A stretch of 64,000 bases of DNA from Acholoe squamosa (GCA_949317995.1 OX439036.1:89069920-89133919), one strand, 5' to 3'. Positions 1 to 12,205 are shown, numbered from the stretch's first letter. The notes: generated by a model not told the origin, from the sequence alone. Numbers and translations are program-made.

Positions 1-81
1 ATATATATGTGATATCACATAGGCCTAGGTCCACATAAAGGCCTACTGTATACGTGGTACCCATGCAGGTGAGGCAACCCG
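1..81. other. Left-edge non-coding sequence
   Basis: Short AT-rich and mixed sequence before the first recognisable repeat. I see no gene or structured element. Confidence 0.5.
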
Positions 82-359
82 CAGTGGCAGATCCAGGATT
101 GTCTAGAAGGGGAGGGGCACACTGAACAGAGTTTATGAAAAGGAGTAGAGTGTTCGGGGAGGCCCAGGGGGCTAAGACTTGGTGAAAGCTGATGAGGTAG
201 GGCTACCATGTGGCCCCGAGCACCGCAAGCTGCTCCTTGTTTGGGGCGGGGTTTGTGGCCCCCTCTACACTTTTCTTTTCCCTTTTTCTCCTTTTTTTCT
301 TATTTTTTTTTTGTGGTGGGGGGGCAGGCCCCCTGGGCCACCCTCTGGATCCGCCACTG
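82..359. mobile_element. Short non-autonomous DNA transposon with hAT-like ends
   Basis: The left end reads CAGTGGCAGATCCAG and the right end is CTGGATCCGCCACTG, an inverted pair with one mismatch. CAGTGGCGGATCCAG-type ends are known from hAT superfamily elements. The inside is low-complexity (T-rich and G-rich) with no coding frame, so this is a MITE of about 278 bp. I could not find an intact 8-bp target duplication (left flank GCAACCCG, right flank ACATCCCC), so the copy is probably old. Confidence 0.6.
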
Positions 360-905
360 ACATCCCCGGGGGCACCTCATAAATTTTACTGACAAGGGCA
401 CTTTGCGGCTGGCAAGGGCAGTTTTTCATCAAAATTCCCCTAACAAATGTCCCATTTTCAGCCCAAAATCCCCCTAACAAGGGACCCACTGGACCTCAAT
501 ACTAAGCCCTATAGGCCTACATGGGTGCTCAAAATTATTGGGGCCCACAAGGGGACCCCCCTGACGTCACAATGTCGCCAAAATGCAAGGCTTCAGGTCA
601 CATGTCACTTTTTTAGAAAGAATATAATGTCTAAAATTTAAAAATTTCAAGGCCTAAGTCGGCTAAGATCACATGTCACTTTTTTAGGGATTAGACATGT
701 CACACATCACTTTTAAAAGGGTACAATGTCGAAATGTCACCTCAAAATGGCCAAATGTCGCCATGTCGTTTTTTACCCCTTGCCTTGGGGGCCACATTAT
801 TCGGATGTGCCTCAAACAAGGGTAAGGGGTTGCCATAGACTAGGTCCAGCCGCACACCCCTAACACCAATGTAATATCTCCTCGCTGAGCTGAAACTAGC
901 AATGG
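360..905. other. Degenerate repeat-rich stretch without a gene
   Basis: Contains loosely repeated phrases (ATGTCAC-TTTTTTAG, CCCCTAACAA) suggesting an old diverged tandem repeat. Open frames here are short and unsupported. Confidence 0.4.
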
Positions 906-911
906 GAAAAA
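906..911 (-). terminator. Pol III T-run terminator of tRNA-Glu
   Basis: Read on the minus strand, a run of six T lies 6 bases past the tRNA 3' end. Four or more T on the non-template strand is the normal RNA polymerase III stop signal, so the tRNA keeps its termination signal. Confidence 0.85.
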
Positions 912-917
912 AGTTCC

Positions 918-989
918 TTCCCAGACGGGGAATCGAACCCCGGCCGCGGCGGTGAGAGCGCCGAATCCTAACCACTAGACCACCTGGGA
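918..989 (-). tRNA. tRNA-Glu, anticodon CTC
   Basis: On the minus strand a 72-nt cloverleaf can be drawn. The acceptor stem is TCCCAGG against TCTGGGA (one G-T pair) with an A discriminator. The D-arm is GTCT-AGTGGTTA-GGAT (partly non-canonical, as in other tRNA-Glu), and the anticodon stem CGGCG/CGCCG is perfect. The loop CTCTCAC places CTC at positions 34-36, which reads GAG codons. The T-arm is CGGGG-TTCGATT-CCCCG. The A box (TGGTCTAGTGG) and B box (GGTTCGATTCC) are intact. CCA is not encoded, as expected for a eukaryotic gene. There is no intron. A six-T terminator follows directly. It looks functional; the alternative is a recent SINE head, but no SINE body follows. Confidence 0.93.
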
Positions 990-3900
990 GACCCTACAGA
1001 GACTGGGAGGTGTACTAAATCCCAACTATGAGTATACATGATTATTAGCCAATCACTACAGCAAATCGTCCAGAATTTGGAGACCCCCCCCCCCACACTG
1101 AGATACTCATCACATCACAGCCTCTGTCAAAACTTGTCTTTTATTCTACCCCTGGGCACACCCCTTCCTACACACAGGTGAACCTTATCAAAGGTTGGCA
1201 ATACACAAATATATATATGTAACAAAAAAACTTAGTAACATGTATGTATACATGTAGCGTTGTTTCATATTAGGGAGATTTAGCAGACCCGACGTACGTC
1301 ACTCATACTTGATTTCACGTAGACGTAGCAGTGCTGTATGTATGCTGAACGTCTGCGTTATATTGCCTACGTAGCGCTTTCTAAACCTGCCTAATATTTC
1401 TCTATTCTACCCAGTTTTTCCTCTCCTATGTCACTAAACATATTGACATAGTTCCAGTCTACACTCTCCCAGTGCCAAGTAGCTGGGGGCCATACGGTCA
1501 GGTGCGCACATTCAGCCCGATCCAGGCTCTATTTGCCGACTTTACTGTCTCTAAATGACGTGGGCTGTAACCTAGTCTCTGTTTAAACCTTGAAGGACAA
1601 ATTGATGCGTAATACACTATGGCTATTTATCAGAATGAATAGGGCCGTGGTAAACGGCTCCATGGTGTTGTATGTCATGTCAGTTCAATGCTGATACATT
1701 CCCAAGGGGTGGGCATGATGCATTAATGCAGTAATGATTAATGAATTAGCTGATACCGCTGTATTGGTGCATCAAAGTGATGAATGAACATGGAGCCATA
1801 AGGCATCATGTCATCCTTCAAGGTTTATAACATGAAAAGGTGAAAAGAAATCTACTGAAGTCAGTTACAGGATGATATTTGATCCAACTTAAAATGGGAT
1901 GGTCCTAAAAACTGTTTGCTCGATCTATTGGTATTCGCACATACACGTTCATGGTACGACCACTTTTTCTTCTAGACTATAGACATTGGCAGGTCTCTCA
2001 TACATTTACAATTTATATATGATCTATACAGTCAAGTCAATGTTTCACCACTCCAAACTCCAGACGTATACAATGCAATGATTAAAAAAAATAAAGTCCT
2101 TATTCACGTTATAACACCACAAAGGGGAAGGGATTACCGGTATTACATTTTTTTTTTCAATTGATATGAAAGGTTTAAAATGCTTTCTAAGTAAACAGGT
2201 ATTAACGATTTTATATTATAGATCTAGATCAACAGGGGGGTCACAGAGTTATGGATGCAAAATAGTCCATTATACAATGTATTGAAGAATTAGAGAATTT
2301 TAGTCATTATGAAATAAGCCAGGCCCTCATTAAATATCAATATCTATAAAGTTCACATTGAAAAACAAATTCAAATTCATAATGCTATGGCTAAAAGTCC
2401 GTTTTGGCGATTATTGACAATCATACAAGTTAATGAATTTTCTGAAAACATAAGTGAAGCTAATCTAAAAAATAAGATGGACTGGGACAATGGATACTGC
2501 AGGTACGGGTATGATAACACATAAAGACCGACCTCCTTTCTATTGGCTATGTATTACGCTATATGGATGACTCCATATATTGTGGCTTTCCATCATTTTT
2601 CAAGTGATACTCAAATACTATATCGTCACCATTTATTCCTACCATTATCTAATTCGTGGTACATAAAATAATTGCTCATATATGCTGTCACTACAACAGT
2701 CGTAAAAAAATAAAGTACTGCAGTTTTCAACGTATTTTTTCAGGATCACTGGTAATATAATTTTGATGCTATTAAACTGATGTGTATGTTAAATAAACAT
2801 GTGGAATTGGTTCTCTCTGCGATCACCAAAATTATGGGGAAATGATGATGAACTTCAAAAGTTGAAAATAGATGACAGCGTCAACAATTCAACAATACGT
2901 AAAACATAGCGGACAGAGCATTAATGTAATTTATGAGTCTGTGTGATCTGGGTCAGTGCTCTGACAGAAAAAAGTACAAGTCGACTGTCCGAACAGTAAG
3001 CCATTTAAGTATAGGATGCCGGCTAGTGTATTTTCAAGTTCAAGTTCAAATGGGTTTTATTTCAGTTAAGTTTACAGAAATTCATCATTTCGATGATCTA
3101 CCTGCATCACTCGACTGATGGCAGGCTGTGTATGACCTCCAAAATATCAATATTACGATACATTTAATTAATGTTTGATCCAAAACAACACCCATTGACT
3201 ATATTCCATAGGGTAAAGCCCATTTTTAAGGTGTTCTAACTAATCTAAAAGACAGTATCAACTACACTACGTTTAACAGTTTTCCAGCTTAGGGCATAAA
3301 TGCTTACAAAAAAGGAAGGACTACAGGACAAACAGGACAGACTACAAGACAGACAGGACAGATCACACGACAAACAGGACATATGAATAAATTGGTACAA
3401 ATTTCACATAGCTCAGAACGAGTGACATCTTGGCAATAACATATGAAGTGGGTATACAATTACAAGTAAAGGGGCAAGATGAGTTATGACAGAGCCATTT
3501 CAGCCTATGCATCCCCGCAAAGCATGCTTCTGCCCTCATACAATAAACACAGATTATCTACTTGTCAGTGAGTATAAAAGTATTTCACCAATCTTCTCTT
3601 TATGACATTTTTAAAATTGTCTTTAGATACAAGCCAGCGTAGAGATGGGTCTATGGCATTCCATCCCACAAATGCTTGGTAAATAGGATCCACATTTTAC
3701 CCATTTGCCATCACGATGCGCCATGGTGAGTCAACTCAACTGGGCTGCATTCCTGTATCGTGCCAATTTACGGGATTGAAACACTTTCGAAGGGCCGGTA
3801 TGATGTGTGAATGCAGCACAGGATAGCAGACGGGCCAGGACTGCATCATGATGAAGAATGGGCACAATGCGTACAAGCACTATTTCTAGAGGCAACGCCA

Positions 3901-4021
3901 GAAATACAAGAACTAGACAGCAATTTTAAGTGAGAGCAGTTCAGATGGTAACCAGTTACCAGTATTGGGGGCCGTGGAACAAGAGAGCAGAGAAAGTTGG
4001 GGAAAAACAGGATTGCATCAT
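990..4021. other. About 3 kb without a recognisable gene
   Basis: Unique-looking AT-rich sequence with a C-run near 1085. Open frames are short, and none shows family resemblance or splice signals that I trust. The sole local structure is a short direct-repeat patch near 3310-3380. Confidence 0.5.
3310..3380. repeat. Short ACAAACAGGACA-type tandem repeat
   Basis: Three to four imperfect units of about 18-20 bp alternate ACA-ACAGGACA with ACTACAAGACAGA or ATCACACGAC. It is a small minisatellite with no coding potential. Confidence 0.6.
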
Positions 4022-4575
4022 TCCCACATATGGATATTCCCACAAGTAAACAACCATAATGTATGTTAATGACCAGACACCTGCTCCCTGTCCCAACCTC
4101 CCTTACCATATAAGGAAATGCAACTGTAGTCTACTGCACTGAGAAAATAGTTCTGGCAATCTTTTACTTTGACCACAAACACTTTCAAAGTAAGTTCCCT
4201 TATTTTCATCAAAACCATACATATTTATAATATTGTATCACATTCCCTGTCATAAACATAATGTTCTGATATATCAATTTGTAAACAACTTGAACCATTC
4301 ATTCAGATCACCATTCATGCGTATGAATCTGTCAGACCCCTAATCTATGCCCATATATGGATAGTCTCACAAGTTAATGTATGCTAAAGACCAGATGCCT
4401 GCCCCCCCCCCCCCAACCTCCCTTACCATATAAGGAAATGCAACCCTGGTCTATGGCACTGAGAAAATAGTTCTGTCAATCTTTTGCTTTGACCACAAAC
4501 ATGTTCAAAGTAAGTTCCCTTATTTTCATCAAAACCATACATTATTTATAATATTGTATCACATTCCCTTTAACG
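4022..4575. repeat. Tandem duplication of a ~325-bp repeat (one full and one partial unit)
   Basis: Unit 1 (about 4022-4346) and unit 2 (about 4348-4575) share long near-identical stretches, such as CCTCCCTTACCATATAAGG, AAATAGTTCTG and AAGTAAGTTCCCTTATTTTC. Unit 2 has a C-run where unit 1 has a mixed sequence. A third, more diverged copy lies at about 7846-8050, so this is also a dispersed family. There is no open frame. Confidence 0.8.
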
Positions 4576-4576
4576 A

Positions 4577-4670
4577 GTGTTGAAGCAATTTATATCGCAG
4601 GTAACTCGGAAAGGTTCATACCAACGAGGGGTGAAGCGATTTGAATTGCACGTAACTCTGACAAGTGCTT
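4577..4670. repeat. Short tandem repeat also found at 32.5 kb
   Basis: Two imperfect units, (ACGAGTGTTGAAGC-ATTT...GTAACTC and ACGAGGGGTGAAGCGATTT...GTAACTC), lie in tandem. The first unit recurs nearly identically at 32531-32575 as part of a larger dispersed repeat. Confidence 0.65.
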
Positions 4671-4862
4671 AAATAATAACTGAGGCCTGTTAAGGTCCCT
4701 TATTGAGCTAGATAGGTGAATTAGTATATCATACAAGGATAAAAGGTAACTATAATTGTGTATGGGTAGAGACTAAAGAACACTAAGGCTGAAGAGTGCT
4801 CTGAGGTCAAATGGTAATTAAGGAGAGAGCTTGGGTCACATGAACAGGCATGAACTATGGGT

Positions 4863-6180
4863 CCCCGGACCAGAAGGCAGTATCTACTTCTCCTATCAGT
4901 GGCTACTGAGAATATGCTGATCAACAACTGCATATTGCAGTAGGTACTGCTGAAATACTTCTGAAACAGCTGACTCCACACTGCATTTTCAGTCTAGACT
5001 CAGTAGTGTACTGACTATCTACTGAATATGCCCTGCATTTCAGACTAGAATCAGTAGTCTACTGACTCTCAACTGAATGTTAATAGATTCCAGAAATTAT
5101 AGACTCTGTGCAGCAGCATAGATGCAGTAGTCTACTGACCATCTACTGGTATGACTCTGTCCATTCACGGATTATTTACCTGATGTTTCTAAGACAGTCC
5201 ATAGTGTGAATGTCAGTATGGTTGTGAACAGCAATCAAAAGATTCAGTAATGTAATAATGAAACTATCCAGTGTTTGTGAAGACAAGCTTACTTCACCCC
5301 TTTGCATATGAATATATCTTATTCAGTGCCAGAAATGGAAACACATGGATGTCGGGGTGTATGAAATTGAGGAATTACTCACTGACTTTATATAGGGTAC
5401 AAATATACTGAATCTTTTGGTCCCCATCATGACATATTTCTTTTTACATAGTATCCATGTATCATTAATAATTGCAAAGTGCTTGTCTCATCACCTTAAC
5501 ATCAGTAAACCGAAAGGCATTATACTATAGCAGCACTCTATAGATATGTCTACTCATACCCTTTTGCTATAGTAAGAGTTACCCAGTACTACTGAATCAA
5601 TACTGCCCTAGCCCCCTCCTACATGATTTGCATGCACTACTAGGAAGTAGTAACCGCTCCACATAGCTGATGGGGTGGTGGCTCAGGGGGCTAATGCGTT
5701 GGTAGAGTAATCAGAAGATCCCAAGTTCAAATCCAGCAAGGACCACCTAGAGAAGCATTGGTAGTGCCAGTACTAGAACAGCGGCTGCTTCTTTTATGCT
5801 TCTACCTGCCCCCAGCAGTAGTTTTCAGTATGATCTACTGCTCAACTACTGCTATAGCAGCAGCCGTGCAGTAGTGCTGATTGAACACTGCCCCAACCCC
5901 ATATATGGTCATGCAGCATTAAATAAGTAGATACTGTTCAAATGCTGCCATCTAATTTACATAATTGGGACAACTGATTCAATACTGCTTGCATGCTGCT
6001 AATACTACTGTTCTACTACTGTACCACTGCTGCACGTTTTGTGGTGCTGAGCAGTAGAATGACAGTAGATGCTGATACAATACTGTTTCTGATGCTGCTT
6101 TCACACTGAATCACTACTGTCACACCACACTGTTTCCCAGCTGTTTTAGTGCTGCATTTCTACTGCATTTTGGTCCGGGG
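4863..6180 (+). mobile_element. Copy A of a 1.3-kb DNA transposon with CCCCGGACCA ends
   Basis: Left end CCCCGGACCAGAAGGCAGTA; the right end in reverse complement reads CCCCGGACCAAAATGCAGTA, so the terminal inverted repeats are about 20 bp with two mismatches. Two more copies occur at 13919-15208 (inverted) and 15430-16964 (same orientation). The interior carries many CAGTAG/CTACTG motifs, and a 74-bp tRNA-like block at 5674-5747. There is no transposase frame, so it is non-autonomous. I could not see a clear target duplication, so the superfamily is unassigned; dense short subterminal motifs are typical of elements whose transposase binds multiple sites. Confidence 0.85.
5674..5747 (+). other. 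tRNA-like block inside transposon copy A
   Basis: The 74-bp block begins GGTGGTG and ends GACCACC, a 6 of 7 pair acceptor-like stem. It has an A-box-like TGGCTCAGGGGGCTAATG and a B-box-like AGTTCAAATCC. The T-stem pairs poorly, so a working tRNA is unlikely; it is best read as tRNA-derived, as in SINE heads. The same block, same length, is kept in copies B and C. Confidence 0.55.
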
Positions 6181-9100
6181 ATCAGTGATGGACTGGTGAC
6201 TCAAAGCCTATGTTGAACTATGTGCTTGGGATGAACTTATGACTCGAGGCCTGTATGAACCCATGTACTGGTGATGAACTCAGTGTGACTCACAGAAACC
6301 TGTGAACTGTAAACCAGGGACTGGGCCATGACATGACATGGGATAGTGAACTCACACAAGCTGAACCTAATTCAACCCTGAACTCAAATCTATGACATAG
6401 ATGGGGTCATGACCTCTTGGACTATATTAGATCGGTCCGACTGCCAATCTGGAGGGGGAAACTAAGTGAACATATTGCTGGTGAAGACGAAGAGCAATTG
6501 GACTTGGGATTGCTAACTGTTGCTGAAATCAGGGTGAATTGCTGTGTGTGAGACTACCCATGGGTAGTGCTGCCACTCAGTAGGACAGTAAGGACTTATA
6601 GATATCCATGGCCCATGAGACTGAATATTGGAGCATTCTCTGACTTGGACATTTACCACTATTCTGATCATTGTGATGTTGTGCATACCAGTTGTGAATA
6701 TCAGCAATAAAGTATAAAAGCTTATTATCTCTCACGAGTGCTCTGTGGCTAATACAGATGAGTGCGTATTGGTCAATTACATACAAGCATTAGCTTATCA
6801 TTCTGGGGACATTACTGCTAACTACATCAGTGGTGCTGGAGACAAGGTAAGCAGATAAGACCTTAATATATGTGCATTCATCCCAGAACACAGACACGCT
6901 CAACAGGCCTGAAAAGGAATCATAAAATTACCAAACCTTCACCAAGAGGTTAAATCCCCAACAGCAAAATACCGAAAATTTTGTGATGTCGGGAGTCAGG
7001 TGGAAGTGTTGTGACAGTGTCAAACTCTTCTCTGCCCCCTATAAAAAAGTTAACAATAAGAGTGATAATGTGCCCATTCATGAAAAACACCTCAGTCCTC
7101 CCTGCTAAATAATGAGCCACAGTGGGTGACAGGATATAGCTGACATCAGCACTGTTCTATAGAGGTGGTGGCTCCTAGTGAGAAATGAGTGAACTAGGCA
7201 GACTGAAGGGTTGTAACTGGCTCATATTTTATCAGGGTAGGACACAGGATGTACTTAACATAGGTGGACCAAGTATCAGAAAATCTCTCCCCTTTCAAAA
7301 TATCTTATCTATCGCTATATATTCATGTAATATTATGTGTTAGAGTAATGCTATTATACACAGTTATATGCTGCTATATTCAAGTGGAATAAACCAAGAA
7401 GAAAACACTATGGTATAGAATATTCATTTCCCATTACCCCCTAGCTGGAAACACCTCAGTTCCCCCTGCTAAATAATGAACAATGAGACCATCACCCTGT
7501 TTAAAAACGGCAAGAAACCTGACACCCTAAGCTGACACCTCAATAGAAAAGCATTGAGATCACAAAGGATGTTGCTCCCATTTTGAGATGACCTCCTTTT
7601 TTAAAACCTTAATATCAGAAAGATAAGAACCAGATAACAGGTAACAATTACACCTCTATGTTCCTGAATATGTACACTATTTTATGACAGGTTTCATTTT
7701 GCTTCATATTTAAGCATTTTCATGTTATTTGAGGTTGAAGGGAACAGTCCCATCTCTGAAACAGGCAATTTAGTTCTTAAAGTGTCACCCTGCCCCCCAC
7801 CTGTCTCTAAAAACTCGGAAAAGTAAACTTTCCTAGTTAATAAACATAACATTTAGATATATCAATTTGTAAACAACTTGAAACATTCATTCAGATCACC
7901 AGTCATGCGTATGAATCTATTCCAACCCTAATCTATGACCATATATGGATAGTCTCACGAGTTAATATATGCTAAAGACCAGACGTCTGCTCCCCCTCCC
8001 AACCTCCCTTACCATATAAGGAAACACAACTCTGGTCTACTACACTGATGTCATGGCATCAGGCCTAACTTTATAAATCATGTTTCAATTCACATCAACT
8101 TTGAACATCAAAACCTAACATTTTCCTCCTCCTTTTCTTATCATTTCTATATATACATCTAGCAAACACATAAAATTCCCTGGTCCTACTTCAACCTACA
8201 ATATATTTTACAAGGCAAATTTCTACTCCCTGCAACAAACAATTTTATGGTGAGGTCATAAAATCAAATACACAAATGGGAATATCTCTGAAATTCATAC
8301 AAAAAACATGAAATTTTTCAGACATACTGCTGATGGCATATACTAACATCTGACTGAAAATGACATTCCTACATGCAGTAAGAAAAAAGTCAATTTACTA
8401 TAGAGCTCTATGGACAACTTGGACACCTTCAACAAACCTCTACTTTTCTATACTTCAATCATTACATTTTAACAATTCCTACAAATTGGCCGTTCAATTT
8501 TTTTTTTAACTTTCTCACAGTACTCTCATAATTAAACACATTCTAATTACTGCCTTTGCTATTCAGCTCAAACTTTTTCTTTTTTTTGCCGAAACCCCAA
8601 TGTAAAGAATGTGGGGCCATTCTCTATGACGACATAGCTCCACAGTAGGGCACGGCCCCCCATGAGAAGTTTTAGTCTTTTGTCCAAACCCTGCACTTCA
8701 GCACATTTAAGTGCACAAGAAAAAGTCTGTGTCAAGAGAAAGATCTTGGTGGTGTTTTAGACTATATCCTTTGTTGGTATTCAGTCTAACCCTTTAATTC
8801 CAGCATGGTGCTCTAATATCAACGTGTGGTCATAATGTATGAATGCAACAATAGCAGATAACTTCCGGGTGAAACATTAATATCTCTTAACTAGTGTTGA
8901 CATGGCCATTATAATGAACAGGTTTAGTATTGGTAATGACAAAGAACCAGAGCGAATTTACCTACATCCTCATAGATGATTTATTCTGTCTTTAAATGGC
9001 TAATATCTATAGGGCGGCTACAGCAGTTATTACATTGTGGTTTTTTTTTCAGCTCTAGTGATGTGTCCAGTATAATGCAGATGTCACCAACATAATTTGT

Positions 9101-10417
9101 ATACAAGAGCTACGTAGCCACCCACCCAGACAATAGAAACATGTGGAAAAAGTAGTGAAGACGACGAGACAGATGAAAAACTATGACCCAAGATAACATG
9201 ATTAAGACTCTTCCTTAAAACTAACTGCCTTTCAGAGTTTAAGCAGACCACCACCTACTCATTTAGAGACCCAACTCGATGTTTACACAATTACTAGTAC
9301 CTAGATGAACACTCTATTGTGTCTGAGATGTCTAATGCATGAGGTGAATTTCACAACTCCTCCACCCTAATTATTCCAGACCCGGCGATTAGAGCTATCA
9401 TTGCGGTAGGACAAGGACCCATATTATACCTGCATCACCTGCCTGTATCAGTATCTACCTGGGAGATAAAGAAGTGTAGATTATAAACTACCGGGGTAGG
9501 ACCTTTTAAACGCAGTATAATGTTAAATTGTTAACTAATTCGGGTCATGATGTAGCATGGCCGAGTGACTCAGTAGCAGATCGCACTTTATGACATAATC
9601 ATCTAGGTTTCCCGTTTGATTGCACTTCCATTAATTTATCTTCCATGAAAGAAAAAAAAAAGAATCATAAATTAATTGAATGCCCGCAGGGATGTTTTTT
9701 TTTTTTCATTTGGATACCTTTAGATCTCTGCATGCCCGGTAAGTGATTTATGTCGGGTGTTAACGCCACATGCCAATGTTCTCCTTGAAGAACTTCTTCG
9801 GTATTTCTTATTCTCATAGAAGACACTAGGCCCGCAGGAGGTAAAGACGTAGGACTATAAATCCGTTATCCACAAGTGGAGCAAGGACTAGACCATGTTT
9901 TATATACATGAGTCACAGGGTGTATTCAGAAGGCTTTTTGTATCCTTCATTGTGCTAATTCATCACTAAGAGCCTGAGAGACCCCCCCCCTCCAACACAT
10001 TATGGACATATTGGGCACATATACCGTCATGGTAGCATTAAAATGCACTATTTACATGTATTGGGGCAATAAGGTGGCACGTCAAGTGGTCAAGAAAGTG
10101 TATGTATTTGTGGCGGGGAGGGGGGGGGGCATAACCGCCATTAGCCCCTGCGTTTATGCAGAGCTTGTGCATATTTGAATGCTCTTAAACGTGTACTTTC
10201 TGAGTCTTTTGTCTCTAGTTATGCATTAGGTTTCATCGCCGAAAGTTATTTTGCAAGGTAAATATAGTTATACACGTATAATAAGGGGGTTCTCACTTGC
10301 TTCATACAACACGTTCCTACTACCATATTTTCATCCCCCAGTCCTCGTACCTGTGTCCTACAGGTATCTATATGCTCCACCATAGGATGACATTTTACAC
10401 CATCGTTACAAAAGGAG
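6181..10417. other. About 4.2 kb with old dispersed repeats and no supported gene
   Basis: Contains repeat relatives at about 7600-7840 (matching the sequence that flanks the MITE at 32.7 kb) and 7846-8050 (matching the 4-kb tandem unit). The rest appears unique and AT-rich. No open frame carries a family signature. Confidence 0.5.
7600..8050. repeat. Dispersed repeat, relative of 4.3 kb and 32.6-33.2 kb
   Basis: The first part (ACACCTCTATGTTCCTGAATATG, a TTTCATTTT stretch, CATGTTATTTGAGG, CCCATCTCTGAAA) aligns with 32670-33110, but lacks the MITE that sits at 32706-32991 there. It is therefore close to an empty-site relative. The second part (ATATATCAATTTGTAAACAA onward) is a third copy of the unit at 4022-4575. 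Confidence 0.7.
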
Positions 10418-10450
10418 CCATGGGAAATGAAAGCAGCAAAACCAAGCGTA
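10418..10450 (+). other. Possible short first exon (myristoylation-like N-terminus), weak
   Basis: ATGGGAAATGAAAGCAGC begins a frame MGNESSKTKR followed at once by a strong donor (GTAAGT). MG-x-x-x-S/T is the N-myristoylation consensus. I could not find a convincing second exon on the plus strand, so this may be chance; I list it because start, motif and donor coincide. Confidence 0.15.
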
Positions 10451-11659
10451 AGTAAACACACAGAACTTACAGTTGTGTATGGGTGTCCTATGGTGAAGGT
10501 ACAGGTGCAGGTGGTGGGTGTAACCTATAGGTAAGGCCCTGTCACTATGTGTGTATATATCCTATATAGATGTGTAATTCTATGTACACCTCACGGTGAA
10601 TCAGTCACATGTGTGGCTGCGGGCCTGGGTACTGTCTGCTATATAGGCCTCTTACATACATGGGACTAACGGGCTGTAGGCCATATGTCACAGAATAACA
10701 CTGACATAGTCAGAGAGTGTCAGTTGCGTATTAGCCACGTATCTGACATTTTGGGGGGGAATCCTGCATAGGATATGTACCATTTGTATCTCAACAAAAA
10801 CATAAAAAATCTATCATTTGGAATCAGGCATAAAAATGAACACTTCCAAGAAAGATACCCCCAAAGACGTTGCAGCAATTGAGAACTCTGGTGATTCCCT
10901 AAGGTTCTCACAAAGGGTAACCCCTTTTCTAATCCTTTAAAGGGCTTTGTTGCTTTTATGAAAGTAGTCTGATTGTTGTCTCTGATCACAGTCAATCTAT
11001 GAAACTATAAAACAATTCACCCCCCCAAAAAAAAAACAAGATTGAGACATACATAGTGTCAAACCCTATAAAACTGTATACACCAAATGTAGATAGGATA
11101 ATGTGTTTAGAGGCGGACAATGAAAGGCTTGATCCCTAATTGCTCCAGGTGGAGTTGAGTCCCTGCTATTTGTACACAGTGACATCATATCTAAGGTTAA
11201 ATGTATGTATTCTTTGTATTCGTTTCCTCTTTGTCTCTAACCATCGACTACCGTCTAGATGGCTGATGTCACTCAGGGATGGGGCAGTTATGGGAGTGAT
11301 CATCTTTGCCAATGGATAGGGGGTCTTTTTGTACCCCCCCCCCCACTCCGAACTGAAAAAGCCTCATTTTGCTTAAAGTCACTTGTCTTTTTACATGCTT
11401 CCATGCAGGGAACAAACTGCCACCCCGCTCCCAGGGCTCTCAACAAATCAGTTTAGAGACTGTGTGCCCACTGGGCACAAGGGCAAAAAAAAAAAGTTGT
11501 GCCCAGCAAGCAGGCTCTGTGCCCAGCACCTTTGGTTTCTATACTCAAAAAAGAAAGAGACACAAAATTACATATTTAGATAAATGGAACACACATAGTT
11601 TTAAGATAAAAAAGACAAATTTATTTTATTATAGGCTTCTCTGGTGAAACAACTTCATT
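10451..11659. other. Non-coding stretch before the SINE
   Basis: G- and C-homopolymer runs and AT-rich sequence. The short frames near 11259-11647 overlap in several frames, which argues against coding. Confidence 0.4.
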
Positions 11660-11670
11660 TAATGTTTTAG

Positions 11671-11852
11671 ATTGATTGTGATTGATTTGTGTTTTACAGC
11701 ACTTTAGCGGCACTAAGTGGCTATCTCGTGCTTCACAAGTTGGTAATTTAACAGAGGAATGTGTCAGTGCCCGCGCATATGTGCACCACACACATCCTGA
11801 GGGGATAGGAAAGAGGAGATATAGATCCTTTTAAGTGGGCTAGGGAAGCCCG
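11671..11852 (-). mobile_element. SINE, shared head with an alternative 3' tail
   Basis: Flanked by an exact 11-bp target duplication, TAATGTTTTAG (11660-11670 and 11853-11863). Read on the minus strand, the head GGGCTTCCCTAGCCCACTTA to CATTCCTCTGT matches the elements at 15773-15959 and 59151-59337. The 3' third differs: here it ends GCTGTAAAACACAAATCAATC with a GATT-like tail. That end resembles the LINE 3' terminus at about 48715 (GCCGTAAAACACTAACTAAC). Known SINEs borrow LINE 3' ends for reverse transcription in trans, so this copy probably depends on that LINE type. The head does not look tRNA-derived to me. Confidence 0.85.
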
Positions 11853-11863
11853 TAATGTTTTAG

Positions 11864-12205
11864 AGACACAGATCTCAACAGCATAGCATTGTGCTGATGT
11901 CTTTTGGACAGCTGTGCCCATTGGGCACAACTTGAATTTTTTTTTGTGCCCAATGAATTTTTTTGAGTCACGGGCATTGGGCACAAGGATTTGTCGAGCC
12001 CTGCCCTCCCCGAGTCAGGGGTCGTCATTTCATCCTCCCTTGTTGAAAATGACCACTCTCTGTGAAAGTAGTTTCAATGCATGGCTCCTCTGATCATATT
12101 TACCTTACTTTATCGGTGGCCTATATTTATCAGCTTCACCTACTTTCCTAACCTCCACCTTATTTCTTCTCATACAGCCTTCTTCTACCTCATAATACAC
12201 TAATG
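11864..12205. other. Non-coding, contains GTGCCCATTGGGCACAA-type palindromes
   Basis: The motif TGTGCCC(A)NTGGGCACA recurs at 11463-11480, 11910-11930, 11944-11955 and 11975-11985. This suggests remnants of a small repeated element. No coding region seen. Confidence 0.4.

Noticed and set aside
742-975. 77-codon minus frame
   Set aside because: It reads through the tRNA-Glu gene and its flank; the tRNA explains the sequence.
10720-10995. 91-codon minus frame as an arfgap1 C-terminal exon
   Set aside because: No resemblance to ArfGAP1 C-terminal motifs; no suitable splice sites.
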